The notes under the pieces were generated by a model. The model searched no databases, was not told where the DNA came from, and saw only the letters and a program-made list of their open reading frames with translations. DNA of 57,910 bases from Amanita rubescens. Taxonomy: Eukaryota; Basidiomycota; Agaricomycetes; Agaricales; Amanitaceae. The position numbers were made by a program, and so were the translations under genes. Each line of letters begins with the position of its first letter. Position 1 is the first letter of the stretch. The DNA is taken from positions 1 to 57,910 of the forward strand of contig WION01000326.1 in the NCBI GenBank assembly GCA_015039365.1, written 5' to 3'. This document shows positions 23,376 to 32,770 of this stretch, piece after piece.

Positions 23376-24276
23376 CAGGTATATCTTACTACTGGAGTTT
23401 CAGGTGCGGGATGTGAAGATACTAGGGAAGTACGCCTTTTGGGCCTTCCATATATACCACGCACCTACGTTCCATTTACCATGTCATCTCTATTCCTTCT
23501 GTCGCCAGTGGGAGTAGTGTTACTAACTAATCCCTGACATCGAATATTTTCACACACCCACGATCCCTTCCGCTCGAATTCTATGACCCCCATGTCAGCG
23601 TAGCGTCAAGTACCGTATTGTTACAAAGACGCCGATCACGCCGCATGACAGTCTTCCTGCAATGTCTCGGGAAGCCTATTACTACGCTGTAAACAAACTG
23701 GGATTTATCTCACGTGGTGCATTCGATGGACAGACAAACCCTGCATATTAAAGATCATGACCCTAGGGAAGAATGTGAGGCACAAGTGAAGGGTTTTCCG
23801 GGGGGGATTTACAAAAAATTCCTGCTGAAGCGAAGTCCTTCGCAAGGGGATCAGAGTTTGTCGCTATTGCGGAGACAATCTCGTCACGGGATGCTGAAGC
23901 CCACGGAGAAGAATGGGGCGTCGTTTGATGTGAAGGTGCATGCCGCAAAGGAAATGGGCAAAACGGCTCAGTGGCTGGGATAGGTGTCATAATGACAGCA
24001 AGTATGTGCATCTAAGGATGTGTAGTCTACTTGGCTTAGAGTCCAGAGGAATCTCTCCGAACGTTGTCGAGGAGATCAAACGAACAACCGCGCAGAGCTT
24101 ATCGTAGGTGTCCTTTGGCGGCTGCCATCGTCGTCGCTTAAAGTGTGCATACTTAGGCCATCGCCAGAGTCCTTGAAACAGCCGATATAAAGGGAATTCC
24201 ACTTATGATTAAGACCGATTCTCAGTACTATGTCAAATGTGCGTTTTTTGATCCCGACTCAGAAGAGACTATATCG
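23376..24276. other. Intergenic left of the transposon
   Basis: 900 bp with no supported gene. A forward frame at 23714-23983 (89 codons) and its antisense counterpart show no family resemblance. The right edge is the 8-bp target duplication of the transposon. Confidence 0.5.
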
Positions 24277-24309
24277 CTAACTACGGCTCTGAGGCCATGT
24301 CTGGGACAA
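24277..24309. repeat. Left end: target duplication plus terminal inverted repeat
   Basis: CTAACTAC at 24277-24284 is the duplicated target; 24285-24309 is the terminal inverted repeat, differing from its partner at three positions in the middle. Confidence 0.9.
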
Positions 24310-24516
24310 AATACTTTGGAAAACTTTTTGAAAATTAATTAAATTAATTAATTAAGAAGAGAAGAGAGAAGAAAGGAGAGAGATCAACACAGAAATAGAT
24401 GAGATATATGCATTCTAATAAAAACAGTATACAGCAAACCTATACTATCCTGAGCCTGCATTCTGAGCCTGTAATGAATGGAATTAGCACATAGAGATAC
24501 ACTATTCAATCTAACA

Positions 24517-25404
24517 TCATGAATTTACCTCAGCAAAGATGCATCTTGACCGATTTGCAGCACCTGGACAGTTATATCCATTTTTTCCCAAACTTAAACA
24601 TACAGCACATCTCCGTTTAGGTTTTTTCTGCCCCGGCTGTACAGGTTGAAACATCACAAATCCATCAAATGTTGGTTCTGATTGTGGAATGGTTGTTTCA
24701 GAAGGCAAATTTACATTTTGCTGAGATGCAAGAGATATTTGAGTTTGAGATGTGTTTATAGATGAGTTCTGAACCAGATTGGCAGATTGCATAGATGATG
24801 ATCCTTGCACAAATTCTGGGGCATCTATTTCCATTGGTGCTTCCAGATTCAAATCAACTTCTGACTGAATACCATGATATTCAAAAGTCTCTGAAATAGC
24901 TGTAGTGCCTTGATTACCAATAGATTCTCCAGGTCTATCAGGCAATGCTGGTGGAAGAACCTTTGAGACATAAGCAGTAGACCTGACACGTCTTTCATTT
25001 GCCTGTCGGATAGATTGACTAGCAACCATGGTCTGCTTCTCTTGTCGATGTTCAGTCCATGTTTTATAATATGTTGCTAAATGTTCTCTAAGCTTATAAA
25101 AAATTGTATTTCCATTGGCCTGAGATGACCACCAGCATGCCATCCTGTCAAAATTTGGCAAACCACTTGCTGGACACCAAGGCCCACCAATTGAAACAGC
25201 TTGATGGAATAATTTGAATTCCTCCTTAGCATGAATTGGTGTTACAGCATATTTAGTACCCTGTGCTTTGGCCAAAAACTCATAGACATCATTTCTTTTT
25301 CCTCGCAGTTTAGACAAGTGGAGGTTTGTCAGATATATAGAATTATTGTTTGATGCTGGCAGAGGATTCAATGATATCTCTGGTCCAAGAAAATCATTGG
25401 CCAT
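24517..25404 (-). CDS. ORF2 of the transposon: zinc-knuckle C-terminal part
   Basis: 295 aa, in the same frame as ORF1 and starting with the ATG that directly follows the ORF1 TGA. It contains YEFLAKAQGTKYAVTPIH and FDRMACWWSSQANGNTIFYKL, a disordered Ser/Gln-rich middle, and a C-terminal basic run with KPKRRCAVC then C and C (C-x2-C-x9-C-x8-C), probably a zinc knuckle for nucleic acid binding. It is most simply the C-terminal third of one 1400-aa protein cut by a nonsense change (a CGA to TGA change would do). Alternatives are a genuine second cistron read by reinitiation at TGAATG, or stop readthrough. Confidence 0.65.
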   Translation of the reverse strand: MANDFLGPEISLNPLPASNNNSIYLTNLHLSKLRGKRNDVYEFLAKAQGTKYAVTPIHAKEEFKLFHQAVSIGGPWCPASGLPNFDRMACWWSSQANGNTIFYKLREHLATYYKTWTEHRQEKQTMVASQSIRQANERRVRSTAYVSKVLPPALPDRPGESIGNQGTTAISETFEYHGIQSEVDLNLEAPMEIDAPEFVQGSSSMQSANLVQNSSINTSQTQISLASQQNVNLPSETTIPQSEPTFDGFVMFQPVQPGQKKPKRRCAVCLSLGKNGYNCPGAANRSRCIFAEVNS

Positions 25405-28400
25405 TCATATCATAGGAGGAATAGATGTAATTCCAAATTTTTCTTGAGTTTGAGCAAATTCCATTGGATCAGTATCCTGGATGATACACCATGAAAGTGT
25501 TACTGGCTTTTGTACCCAAAAAATGTCTGATCTGAGATTATAAATTTCATGATCCAGCCATGGATCATAATGTCCTTCATAATGTTTCCCTGTTCTATTC
25601 ATTGTTCCACAATCTGTGTTATGACGATGTCGAAAATCAGCTATCAAATCATCTGCAAGTTCAGGTGAAGCATTTAGAGAAGCAAAATTTCTTCTGATTG
25701 GATTATGAACAGCTCCTTCAACAGAATTGGTACCTCTGATGCAATGATAAAGTTTTAGACCATGTTTATCTGTGCCTTTGAGTGTGTACACAGGAATGGA
25801 ACTTGGATCAGATATCCATCCCTTTTGGACATCATGCAATACTGCAAAAGCTTTTTTCCATGTTTCCTGACTGAATAAGGGTTGTTTTGTAACTGTGCAT
25901 TTAACTGGTCCCCATGAATCAAACAATTCTTTTAGCAAGATATACAATATTCCTTTCTCTGGAATATATCTTCGAACCCTACTCCAAACCCAGGATGGTG
26001 ATTTTGATTTGATTCTATCCCATGTAATATTTGATTTGGATAACACAGATATCAAAGCAGCTTTATCTTCTTCATCAGGAACAAGTAATGTATCACTAAA
26101 TGCAACAGCAAACTTGCAACAAAGTGTGTGTTTTCTTGAGATAGTTCGGCAGACTTTGTCAATCACATGAAACACATCAGCAAGTATTCTGGATGGAATG
26201 TCATTTGATTCAAATGGTTGATGATATCTATACATTTGCTCTGGCATTTGAACCAGGGATTCTGATTGATGTTCATTTTCATCATCTGACTGACTAGAAT
26301 CTGAGTGTGCATCATTTTCAACATCATCTGACTGCTCCAGCATACTTGGAGATGGCTTTGAGATGGCTGGTATGTTAACATTCCTTTTTTCTGGTGGGCT
26401 ATTGTTTATTATTGGCAGAGATGGACTTCTTGTCCTCAGTGATGATATATTTACTACAGCCAGAAAAGATTCTTGACCATTCTGAAGATCATGCAGTGAT
26501 TTTTTGTGGTATGTCATAATAATGCTAGGTGCAAGGACTTTGTCAATTTGTACAAGAGCTCGTGTCTTTGTAGTTGAAACATTGATTTTCATATTTACTG
26601 AGGTGTCATCATTGGATAATGAATAGAATGGTGGCTGTTCAACAATAACACCCTGAGCTACTTCTTGTTTTCTGACATACAAACTAATCAATTGCCCAAC
26701 TTGCATTCCATGTATTGGTTTACCAAATTGCATTTTGATCTCTAAAATTTCCCAGATTTGCAATACTATATGTGCATCTAGGGCTGCATATTCTTTTTGC
26801 TCATTTGTAAGAGATGGATTGCTCCATTCTGATGATTGACATTCTTTTGACAGATGACCATGTAGAGTAGCTGCAGCTATTGTAGCCAGTGATGCTCTTC
26901 CATCTAAAACAGCATTTTTTCTCACAGCTAGTTGACCAAGCTCAATAACTCCAATAAATTTGCCCTTTTCTTTTGCTGGAAGCTGGAAGTCTGAAAAATC
27001 TCTGGCAATCTTTGCCAAATCACCACCAACATTTCTTCCAATTTTGAGAATCTGTCTGGAGCCTAATATTATCTTCAAAGAAGCAGGTAGTTTTTTTAGA
27101 GTAAAAACTTGTAGCAGATATACTGATTTTGAAAGTGCAATTTGTATCAAGGCAACTTTCTGAGAATTACCACCAGGACCAGTTGTAAACTCCCATTCTG
27201 CATCAAAGCCAATGTACAACACTGCTTGATCATCAGAGACTTGTTCTAAAATGCTCAAACAAACATTCTGTATCTCAGCCTCTGTGGCACAAGTATGAAT
27301 TGACACATCTGCAGGAAGGCATAATCGGGGCAGATCTGAATATTCAGCCAGCTGAACAGGTGAAACATCTCTGCTAAGTGATGGAATGCATTCAACAAAA
27401 GTTGAATAATCACTAGCCACATTGTCTGTAAATCCCAAGATAGGCTGTGGTAAGCCATGTTCGTTCAATGAGGTAACCATTCCCTCTAGTCCAGCTTTAA
27501 TATGAGATAAAGCTTTAGTTGGAACAAATGCTTGCCAGCGAATTTGCTCAAATTCATTGACTACTGTAAAAAGAGCAGCAAATGTGACAATGCCATTGAG
27601 CTTCATCATATATTTGGGTAACTTGAAAGAGTGATCCCATTTGATAATATGACCAGATAATGCAGACATGCATTGGTCAAGCACTGGTCGTATATGCTCC
27701 ATATAGTCCATATAAATGTTATTGATGTATTTCTTGGATGGAGAAAATCCATTGTATCCAGCTTTATCATTGAAAGCAGAGAATGGCTGATATGATTTTA
27801 ATGCAGTCCCAGATGCTTCATGATTTTTTTGCTCCCTTTGAATGGCATATAAGTATTTGATTTCTCTGAGATCATGTTCGCGCATATGCAGTTCACGCAA
27901 AACTTTTGACCAAGCACTAGAGCTGAGACGATGAGCTATTCCAGCTCTAACAAGTGTCATCAGAGTTTTATCAATGCCACTTCTATGTGTCAAGAAAGCT
28001 GGAAATTCAGCTACAAGACCAGGATCAAGCTGATCTAGAATCAGAGGATCATAGAGATTATATGATTTTCCACATCCAAAGCCACTGTGTTTGCGGCATT
28101 GTATTCTCTGTGTCATAACATAATAATTTTGATCAAGACCAACAACTCGTCTAGCAATTGGATTGTCATTCCAGCATTTAATTGTCATAGGATTGGCCCC
28201 TTTCTTATAAAAGCCACATTCAGGATTGGGACACATAATTTTATGCTTTTCATCCAGAAGATTTGGTAGCCAGAGAAACACAGCTGGATAATAAATGCTA
28301 GATGGATTCAATCCATCAATACTATTCATAGACTTTTTCAAAGCAAAAAATGGCTGAGGTGGATGGATCCAGAAGGAGCCATTCTGATAGCAAGATGGTA

Positions 28401-28740
28401 ATGCCTGAGTGTGGAGCTCAGCTATGAGTTTGTTCTTGACAGATGCCAGATATGTCTCAATAATTCCAGAAGTAGATGGATCATCAAATCCATCACCATC
28501 ATCAAAGTCTCCAAATAGATCATCCATATCATCAGAATCCACATTTGGATCATAATCAGAACCTTCAGAATCTGTTTCATAATCAGCTAAAAATGGATCT
28601 GTAGTTTTGTTCTCTGATTCTAGTAAAAGATCAATGCATAAAACAATAAACATACTGGATTGATCCTGGCCATTATCATTATTCTGTAAAGGATCCTGTG
28701 GCATGTTAGACTTGCTTCTATTTATGTGAGCAGAGATCAT
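25405..28740 (-). CDS. Transposase-like protein with embedded 3'-5' exonuclease domain, ORF1
   Basis: 1111 aa. In order: acidic N-terminus (to about 95); a cysteine-rich segment (about 120-250, CPNPEC, then CRKHSGFGCGK) resembling the DUF6729-type domain of fungi; a stretch with IIKWDHSFK (D369) and ILGFTDN (D439) that looks like strands one and four of a DDE core; a DEDDy exonuclease domain of WRN type (IGFDAEW D513/E515, NVGGD D574, YAALD Y651/D655); a low-complexity acidic linker (about 800-835); and a helical C-terminus with RGTNSVEGAVHNPIRR (E1008), which resembles the catalytic-glutamate region of IS256/MULE transposases. All four exonuclease acids and the tyrosine are present. The exonuclease call is firm; the DDE reading is inference from spacing and motif look. 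The reading frame continues after a single TGA into ORF2. Confidence 0.78.
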   Translation of the reverse strand: MISAHINRSKSNMPQDPLQNNDNGQDQSSMFIVLCIDLLLESENKTTDPFLADYETDSEGSDYDPNVDSDDMDDLFGDFDDGDGFDDPSTSGIIETYLASVKNKLIAELHTQALPSCYQNGSFWIHPPQPFFALKKSMNSIDGLNPSSIYYPAVFLWLPNLLDEKHKIMCPNPECGFYKKGANPMTIKCWNDNPIARRVVGLDQNYYVMTQRIQCRKHSGFGCGKSYNLYDPLILDQLDPGLVAEFPAFLTHRSGIDKTLMTLVRAGIAHRLSSSAWSKVLRELHMREHDLREIKYLYAIQREQKNHEASGTALKSYQPFSAFNDKAGYNGFSPSKKYINNIYMDYMEHIRPVLDQCMSALSGHIIKWDHSFKLPKYMMKLNGIVTFAALFTVVNEFEQIRWQAFVPTKALSHIKAGLEGMVTSLNEHGLPQPILGFTDNVASDYSTFVECIPSLSRDVSPVQLAEYSDLPRLCLPADVSIHTCATEAEIQNVCLSILEQVSDDQAVLYIGFDAEWEFTTGPGGNSQKVALIQIALSKSVYLLQVFTLKKLPASLKIILGSRQILKIGRNVGGDLAKIARDFSDFQLPAKEKGKFIGVIELGQLAVRKNAVLDGRASLATIAAATLHGHLSKECQSSEWSNPSLTNEQKEYAALDAHIVLQIWEILEIKMQFGKPIHGMQVGQLISLYVRKQEVAQGVIVEQPPFYSLSNDDTSVNMKINVSTTKTRALVQIDKVLAPSIIMTYHKKSLHDLQNGQESFLAVVNISSLRTRSPSLPIINNSPPEKRNVNIPAISKPSPSMLEQSDDVENDAHSDSSQSDDENEHQSESLVQMPEQMYRYHQPFESNDIPSRILADVFHVIDKVCRTISRKHTLCCKFAVAFSDTLLVPDEEDKAALISVLSKSNITWDRIKSKSPSWVWSRVRRYIPEKGILYILLKELFDSWGPVKCTVTKQPLFSQETWKKAFAVLHDVQKGWISDPSSIPVYTLKGTDKHGLKLYHCIRGTNSVEGAVHNPIRRNFASLNASPELADDLIADFRHRHNTDCGTMNRTGKHYEGHYDPWLDHEIYNLRSDIFWVQKPVTLSWCIIQDTDPMEFAQTQEKFGITSIPPMI

Positions 28741-29212
28741 ATGTATAATTAATTGATTTTCTCACCTAGACAATGTTTGAGCTACATATGTAAAATTGAA
28801 AATTAAAAGAGTGTTTTCATAGAATATATTTATACACACTAAACAGAGGGAAAAGCTGAGCTCTATTACCTCTCCCAGGCACTGTCAAAATTCCTATAAT
28901 AAGCAGTAAGCAAGGCTGAATGAAAACTTGAATATTCTGTACAAACTTGACATACCTGATCTCTGAGCATGATTGTCTGTTTCAATGGATGAATCAACAA
29001 GCATAGATTCATCATCTTGTTGCTCAGAAATTGTGTACAACTGAGGCACAGAGATATCTCCACTAGTCTGATCACCAGAAGCATCCAGAAAAGCCTCTGA
29101 ATCAATTTGAGAACTGGATTGAGTTTCAAGAGTAAAACTATCATTCTGTGAGACTGAGTGTGCAGTAGATGATCCCTGAGAAGCATTCTGTCCAGTATCA
29201 TGACCCAAGGGC

Positions 29213-29349
29213 TAAGCTAAACACACCATGTCATGTTTTGAATGAGATCTACCAGCAGAATGGTGACCAGGTTTGTTTTTTGAGCCAGATGGCCTTCCAG
29301 CAGAATGCCCAGGCTTGTTCTTGGTCCCAGGGGGTCGTCCTCGAGTCAT
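29213..29349 (-). CDS. AT-hook-like N-terminal exon of the transposon protein
   Basis: An open frame of 45 codons starting MTRGRPPGTKNKPGHSAG, with two copies of the pattern G-R-P-x-G-x-K-N-K-P-G-H. These are AT-hook-like basic motifs suited to minor-groove binding. It ends at an in-frame TAG, after which the same frame runs on to about 28950 as a Ser/Asp-rich segment ending at a good donor (CAG/GTATGT at 28955). How these parts splice to ORF1 (from 28740) is not resolved by eye; the TAG may lie in a small intron or be a mutation. Confidence 0.5.
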
Positions 29350-29538
29350 AGATGTTGCTAGAATATCTCAATGAACAGTGGATGGTAGGGGATGGCAGAA
29401 ATGATATGAGAACAGCATGTGGACGACTTTTGGTGAGCGTGGGAATGTTTAGTCCAAAAGCGTTACTAGAATAGTCTCAATGGGGATTCCTTCCAAATAC
29501 GGACTAATATTAATAGATAGTCCACATTTGGACTAAAA

Positions 29539-29571
29539 TTGTCCCAGACACCGCTTCAGAGCCCTAACTAC
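29539..29571. repeat. Right end: terminal inverted repeat plus target duplication
   Basis: 29539-29563 is the inverted repeat partner of 24285-24309; 29564-29571 repeats CTAACTAC. The final C of the duplication is also the first base of the 100-bp MITE at 29571, so the transposon inserted at the edge of that MITE. Confidence 0.88.
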
Positions 29572-29670
29572 AGTTGAACATCTCATAATGCATTGACTTA
29601 TATGGTAATTTAAGGGTCTATTAAATGGGAATTTTCTCATAATGCATATGCATTATGAGGTAGTCAACTG
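29571..29670. mobile_element. 100-bp MITE with TA target duplication
   Basis: Begins CAGTTGA and ends TCAACTG, with terminal inverted repeats of 23 bp matching at 20 positions. TA dinucleotides flank it (29569-29570 and 29671-29672), the Tc1/mariner signature. Its inner right end holds a perfect 24-bp palindrome (29636-29659) around CATATG. It has no coding capacity. Confidence 0.78.
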
Positions 29671-29779
29671 TACCACTTCGGATCTTGGCTTAAGTGGTGG
29701 GAGAGAAACAATTTCAAAACATCGAAAGGTGACCCTGTGATACGTTCAAGCCCTAATCGATTATCGCGGAAAATGTGGT

Positions 29780-29983
29780 CAAATGGTACGCCTTCACCAT
29801 GTCCGAGGTCATGTTGGCATAGCAGGGAATGAAGGGGCAGATCCACTTGCCAATCGCGGAACACTTTTCCCCGTTGAGGCAGAAAGAGATTGGAAGAGCC
29901 TCAGAATAGACGTGCTACGCAAGATGGAGGAAAAATCCCATGTGAATGTACAACGAGCGCATCATGAAAAAGCCAAATTATGA
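29780..29983 (+). pseudogene. RNase H-like gene fragment
   Basis: An open frame with VRGHVGIAGNEGADPLANRG, the C-terminal catalytic block of RNase HI proteins (H, then N-E-G-A-D with the last catalytic aspartate). The rest of the domain (the first three acidic sites) is not seen upstream, so this is a fragment. It could come from a cellular RNase H gene or from a non-LTR retroelement; no reverse transcriptase is visible nearby. Confidence 0.6.
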
Positions 29984-30590
29984 AACGGATGGACCCTAAA
30001 TTGTCAATACGGTTGGATACTTTGCCGGACATTGTTCGCGAGAATGATGCTCACGACGCGCGCATTATGCTGTAGCATGCGCGACACGTTGTAGATCCAG
30101 TTTTGGACTCGGGATTTCGGCGTGAACCATTCGTATGGTTGCGCTCACCAAACAAGAGCCCTTGGTTTGTTGATGTTGTCGCCAAGGAAGGACGAACATT
30201 GCAAAGCCATAGCGCTATATCGGGTTATAAGTGTCAGCGGAAATCCAGGTGCCTGAAATTCCTAATATCGCCTGGGAGGCTTGCCTGTTTTGGGACAGCT
30301 TTGGACACGGCTCGAACGTGTACTTGACGATGGCCAATCGTCTTCTGGTCATTCATGGGTCACTTGATTGTTCGCATCGTTCACATCGATTCATGAAACG
30401 AACATTCAAGTTCGGCGCAGTTTCAGAAGCACGCAGCCAAAGCAAGCACCGGCATTTGAATGGGATGGTGTGTAACAGGATCAATGAACTACATCCCATT
30501 TATGTCCTTTCATTCGTTAGAGGATGCAATCTCAATCAATAAAACATAGTTTTATAATGGTTGCATTTCCCCCTTTGATATGCTGAACAT
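29984..30590. other. Unassigned region
   Basis: 600 bp with two overlapping short forward frames (30103-30327, 30231-30542) and no recognisable protein; possibly more gene debris. Confidence 0.4.
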
Positions 30591-30756
30591 GAAGGCTGTT
30601 ATCGATGCATAACCATGCGAAACTGGGGGACAAGCCGTCTCACCCGGCACTTTATGTGGGTGATCTTAATGATGCCCAGATGGCCACACTCCCTTTCGCA
30701 ATAATGACGAACAAGTTTGGAAATAGCAAACTTGGATGTTTTAATTCTACCCCATA

Positions 30757-31406
30757 CAGTGCCTAAAAAAAGTATTGCACCACCCAATATCTCATGAAAT
30801 ATTACATAGATTACCTTGGTCCTTTTTTAAAATAAATACTAGACCTTCTTGACTGTCGTTCTTGATAGCCCATTTGTTAATCCAATCATCTGCTGATCAA
30901 TGAAAGAGAAAGTGTCCAATTTGACATTTTCGAGGACAAGAACCACTTGATCAAACTGGCTGGAAAAAATTGAGAAAGTAGTTTGAAGTATTCCTGAGAA
31001 GATCCACGTAGCAGATTGTAAATAACTAGACCAGTTTAAGAGATAAAAAATTCCAAAGTTGGCCAAAATGGCTGTTTTTTGGCAAATTCACTCAAAATCA
31101 CCAACTTTGGAATTTTCTGCCGCTTGAACCACTCTAGTTATTTACAATCTGTTACGTGGATCTTCTCAGGAATACTTCAAACTACTTTCTCAATTTTTTC
31201 CAGCCAGTTTGATCAAGTGGTTCTTGTCCTCGAAAATGTCAAATTGGACACTTTCTCTCTCATTGATCAGCAGATGATTGGATTAACAAATGGGCTATCA
31301 AGAACGACAGTCAAGAAGGTCTAGTATTTATTTTAAAAAAGGACCAAGGTAATCTATGTAATATTTCATGAGATATTGGGTGGTGCAATACTTTTTTTAG
31401 GCACTG
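30757..31406. mobile_element. 650-bp foldback MITE, Tc1/mariner-like ends
   Basis: An almost palindromic element: the two arms (about 30757-31055 and 31105-31406) are near-perfect inverted repeats around a loop of about 50 bp. Ends are CAGTGCCTAAA and TTTAGGCACTG. TA flanks both sides (30755-30756, 31407-31408), and the duplicate block shows the empty site with one TA at 38931-38932 (ACCCCATAAGTAGC). The open frames in its arms are mirror images of each other and are not genes. Confidence 0.9.
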
Positions 31407-32416
31407 TAAGTAGCACACATCGAGGTGAAATGATGACATTTCAAAGCGCTTTGCCTTCTCTAGAAGTGCATTCAAGCGAAGATTTGATTTGATTCAAAGG
31501 TGACAGATAGAAGGTATGGAAAATGATGGACAGGGCGAATGGACAGGGGGTGATCGTGAGACTGCACGATCCTCGCCTTATGTTTCAATACAGTATCTGC
31601 CGAACATAGTGTCGCGACACATTCGGCCTATTGCAATCCATCCGCTGACCGGAAGCGTTGAGTCGTGGAATGGCAGCCGGCGGGCTTGGAAATGATCCTT
31701 ACCGACAGCGATGGGCCTACTATACCCGTCTCATGCCTCCCTTTAGACGCAACGATGGACGTCGGCAAGTGACTGCCTCACAACATAAGTCCTATGTGAA
31801 CGGTGAATTCGAAGCCGATCAATGCCACGCCGATCGAATAAACCCAGAAATAAAGTTGACATCTGACTTTGGCTTTATCTCATTCTGGACCAATAAACCT
31901 CGTCGTGAGAATCTCTGTAGAATTGTGGCCGCAGCCGAAACCAGCGTATGGTAGACTGTAGTTGGCAAATGGCATGCGCTATTTTAACATGTTTTCTCTC
32001 GCACGTCGCCCTTTGTGCTTAACTAGATTACAGCGATCAACGAGTTACAAAATCTAGGCATATGTATACGAGTAAACCAATTCTCGGGAGGGACTCGGAG
32101 TACTATGATGCGCGCCCTGGGCTATTGGAAGAAAAGCTGGAGTTTGCGTTTAAGAGGCAAGTTTTAGCCGCTGGCCATCAGTTTTTGAGCCAGATAAAGA
32201 TCGCTCAGTATGCTGGTAAGTAGGCTCGAGATGGCTAACAGTCTGATCACAGTCATCACACCAGCAAACTCGAAAAAAAACATGAATCAATACATTGCAA
32301 TGTACAAAAACGGTCTCGATCAACTATTTAGCTGGCGACGAGCTGGATCAAATCTATCAGATTCATTCGGTAACTCCATGAAATTAAACAAACCAAGTGT
32401 TCCATAGCTTGCGCAT

Positions 32417-32770
32417 TTAGTCGTCCTCCTTGGCCTCAAACCATTTTCCTGAACCAGTAACGGCTTGCCTCTCGTCAATCGGGTTGTCGAGTTTGCCTGA
32501 GATTTCCATAGTAATGTCACCCTCATTTTTGAGTTCGAGCTTGAGGGAGTCTACGCCCACGAAGGAAGATTGCCCACTGGGACTGACGGTGATCTCGTAT
32601 GCGCCGTTGAGCTCTGAGAGATTATCGTATTTCAGGGTGGCGTTGGCGGACTTGAAGTACACGACTCCTGACGAGAAGGAGCCAGTGAACTTCTTGGAGT
32701 ATCCTTCAACGTTAAATCTGGCGTTGAAGTTGTTACCGGTGCCTTCGATTCTACCTTTGGCGGTGGGCAT
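32417..32770 (-). CDS. Small beta-rich family protein (117 aa), recent copy of 5438
   Basis: Intact; nearly the same protein as 5438-5791 (SSGVVYFKSANA in place of SAGVVYFKSGNA, otherwise matching). The promoter and leader are also copied: intron 32778-32827 (GTGGGT donor, CACAG acceptor), ending 7-10 bp before the ATG. Lies in block D1. An antisense frame of 119 codons is a shadow. Function unknown. Confidence 0.84.
   Translation of the reverse strand: MPTAKGRIEGTGNNFNARFNVEGYSKKFTGSFSSGVVYFKSANATLKYDNLSELNGAYEITVSPSGQSSFVGVDSLKLELKNEGDITMEISGKLDNPIDERQAVTGSGKWFEAKEDD

Larger units (their letters stand above)
24285..29563. mobile_element. Complete DNA transposon with DDE-plus-exonuclease protein
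   Basis: A 5279-bp insertion bounded by 25-bp terminal inverted repeats (24285-24309 and 29539-29563, 22 of 25 positions matching; outer part GGCTCTGA, inner part TGTCTGGGACAA). It is flanked on both sides by the 8-bp direct repeat CTAACTAC (24277-24284 and 29564-29571), a target site duplication. The interior is clearly more AT-rich than the host genes and codes on the reverse strand for a transposase-like protein. The 8-bp duplication fits hAT (nTnnnnAn matches) and also IS256/MULE-type elements, but the protein is not a standard hAT transposase. Confidence 0.9.

Noticed and set aside
24517..28740. Cellular WRN or RecQ-linked exonuclease gene
   Set aside because: The exonuclease domain is WRN-like, but there is no helicase, the coding region is flanked by terminal inverted repeats and a target duplication, and the rest of the protein is transposase-like.
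30757..31406. Two small mirror-image open frames as genes
   Set aside because: They are the two arms of an inverted repeat translated in the same phase; the element is a MITE.
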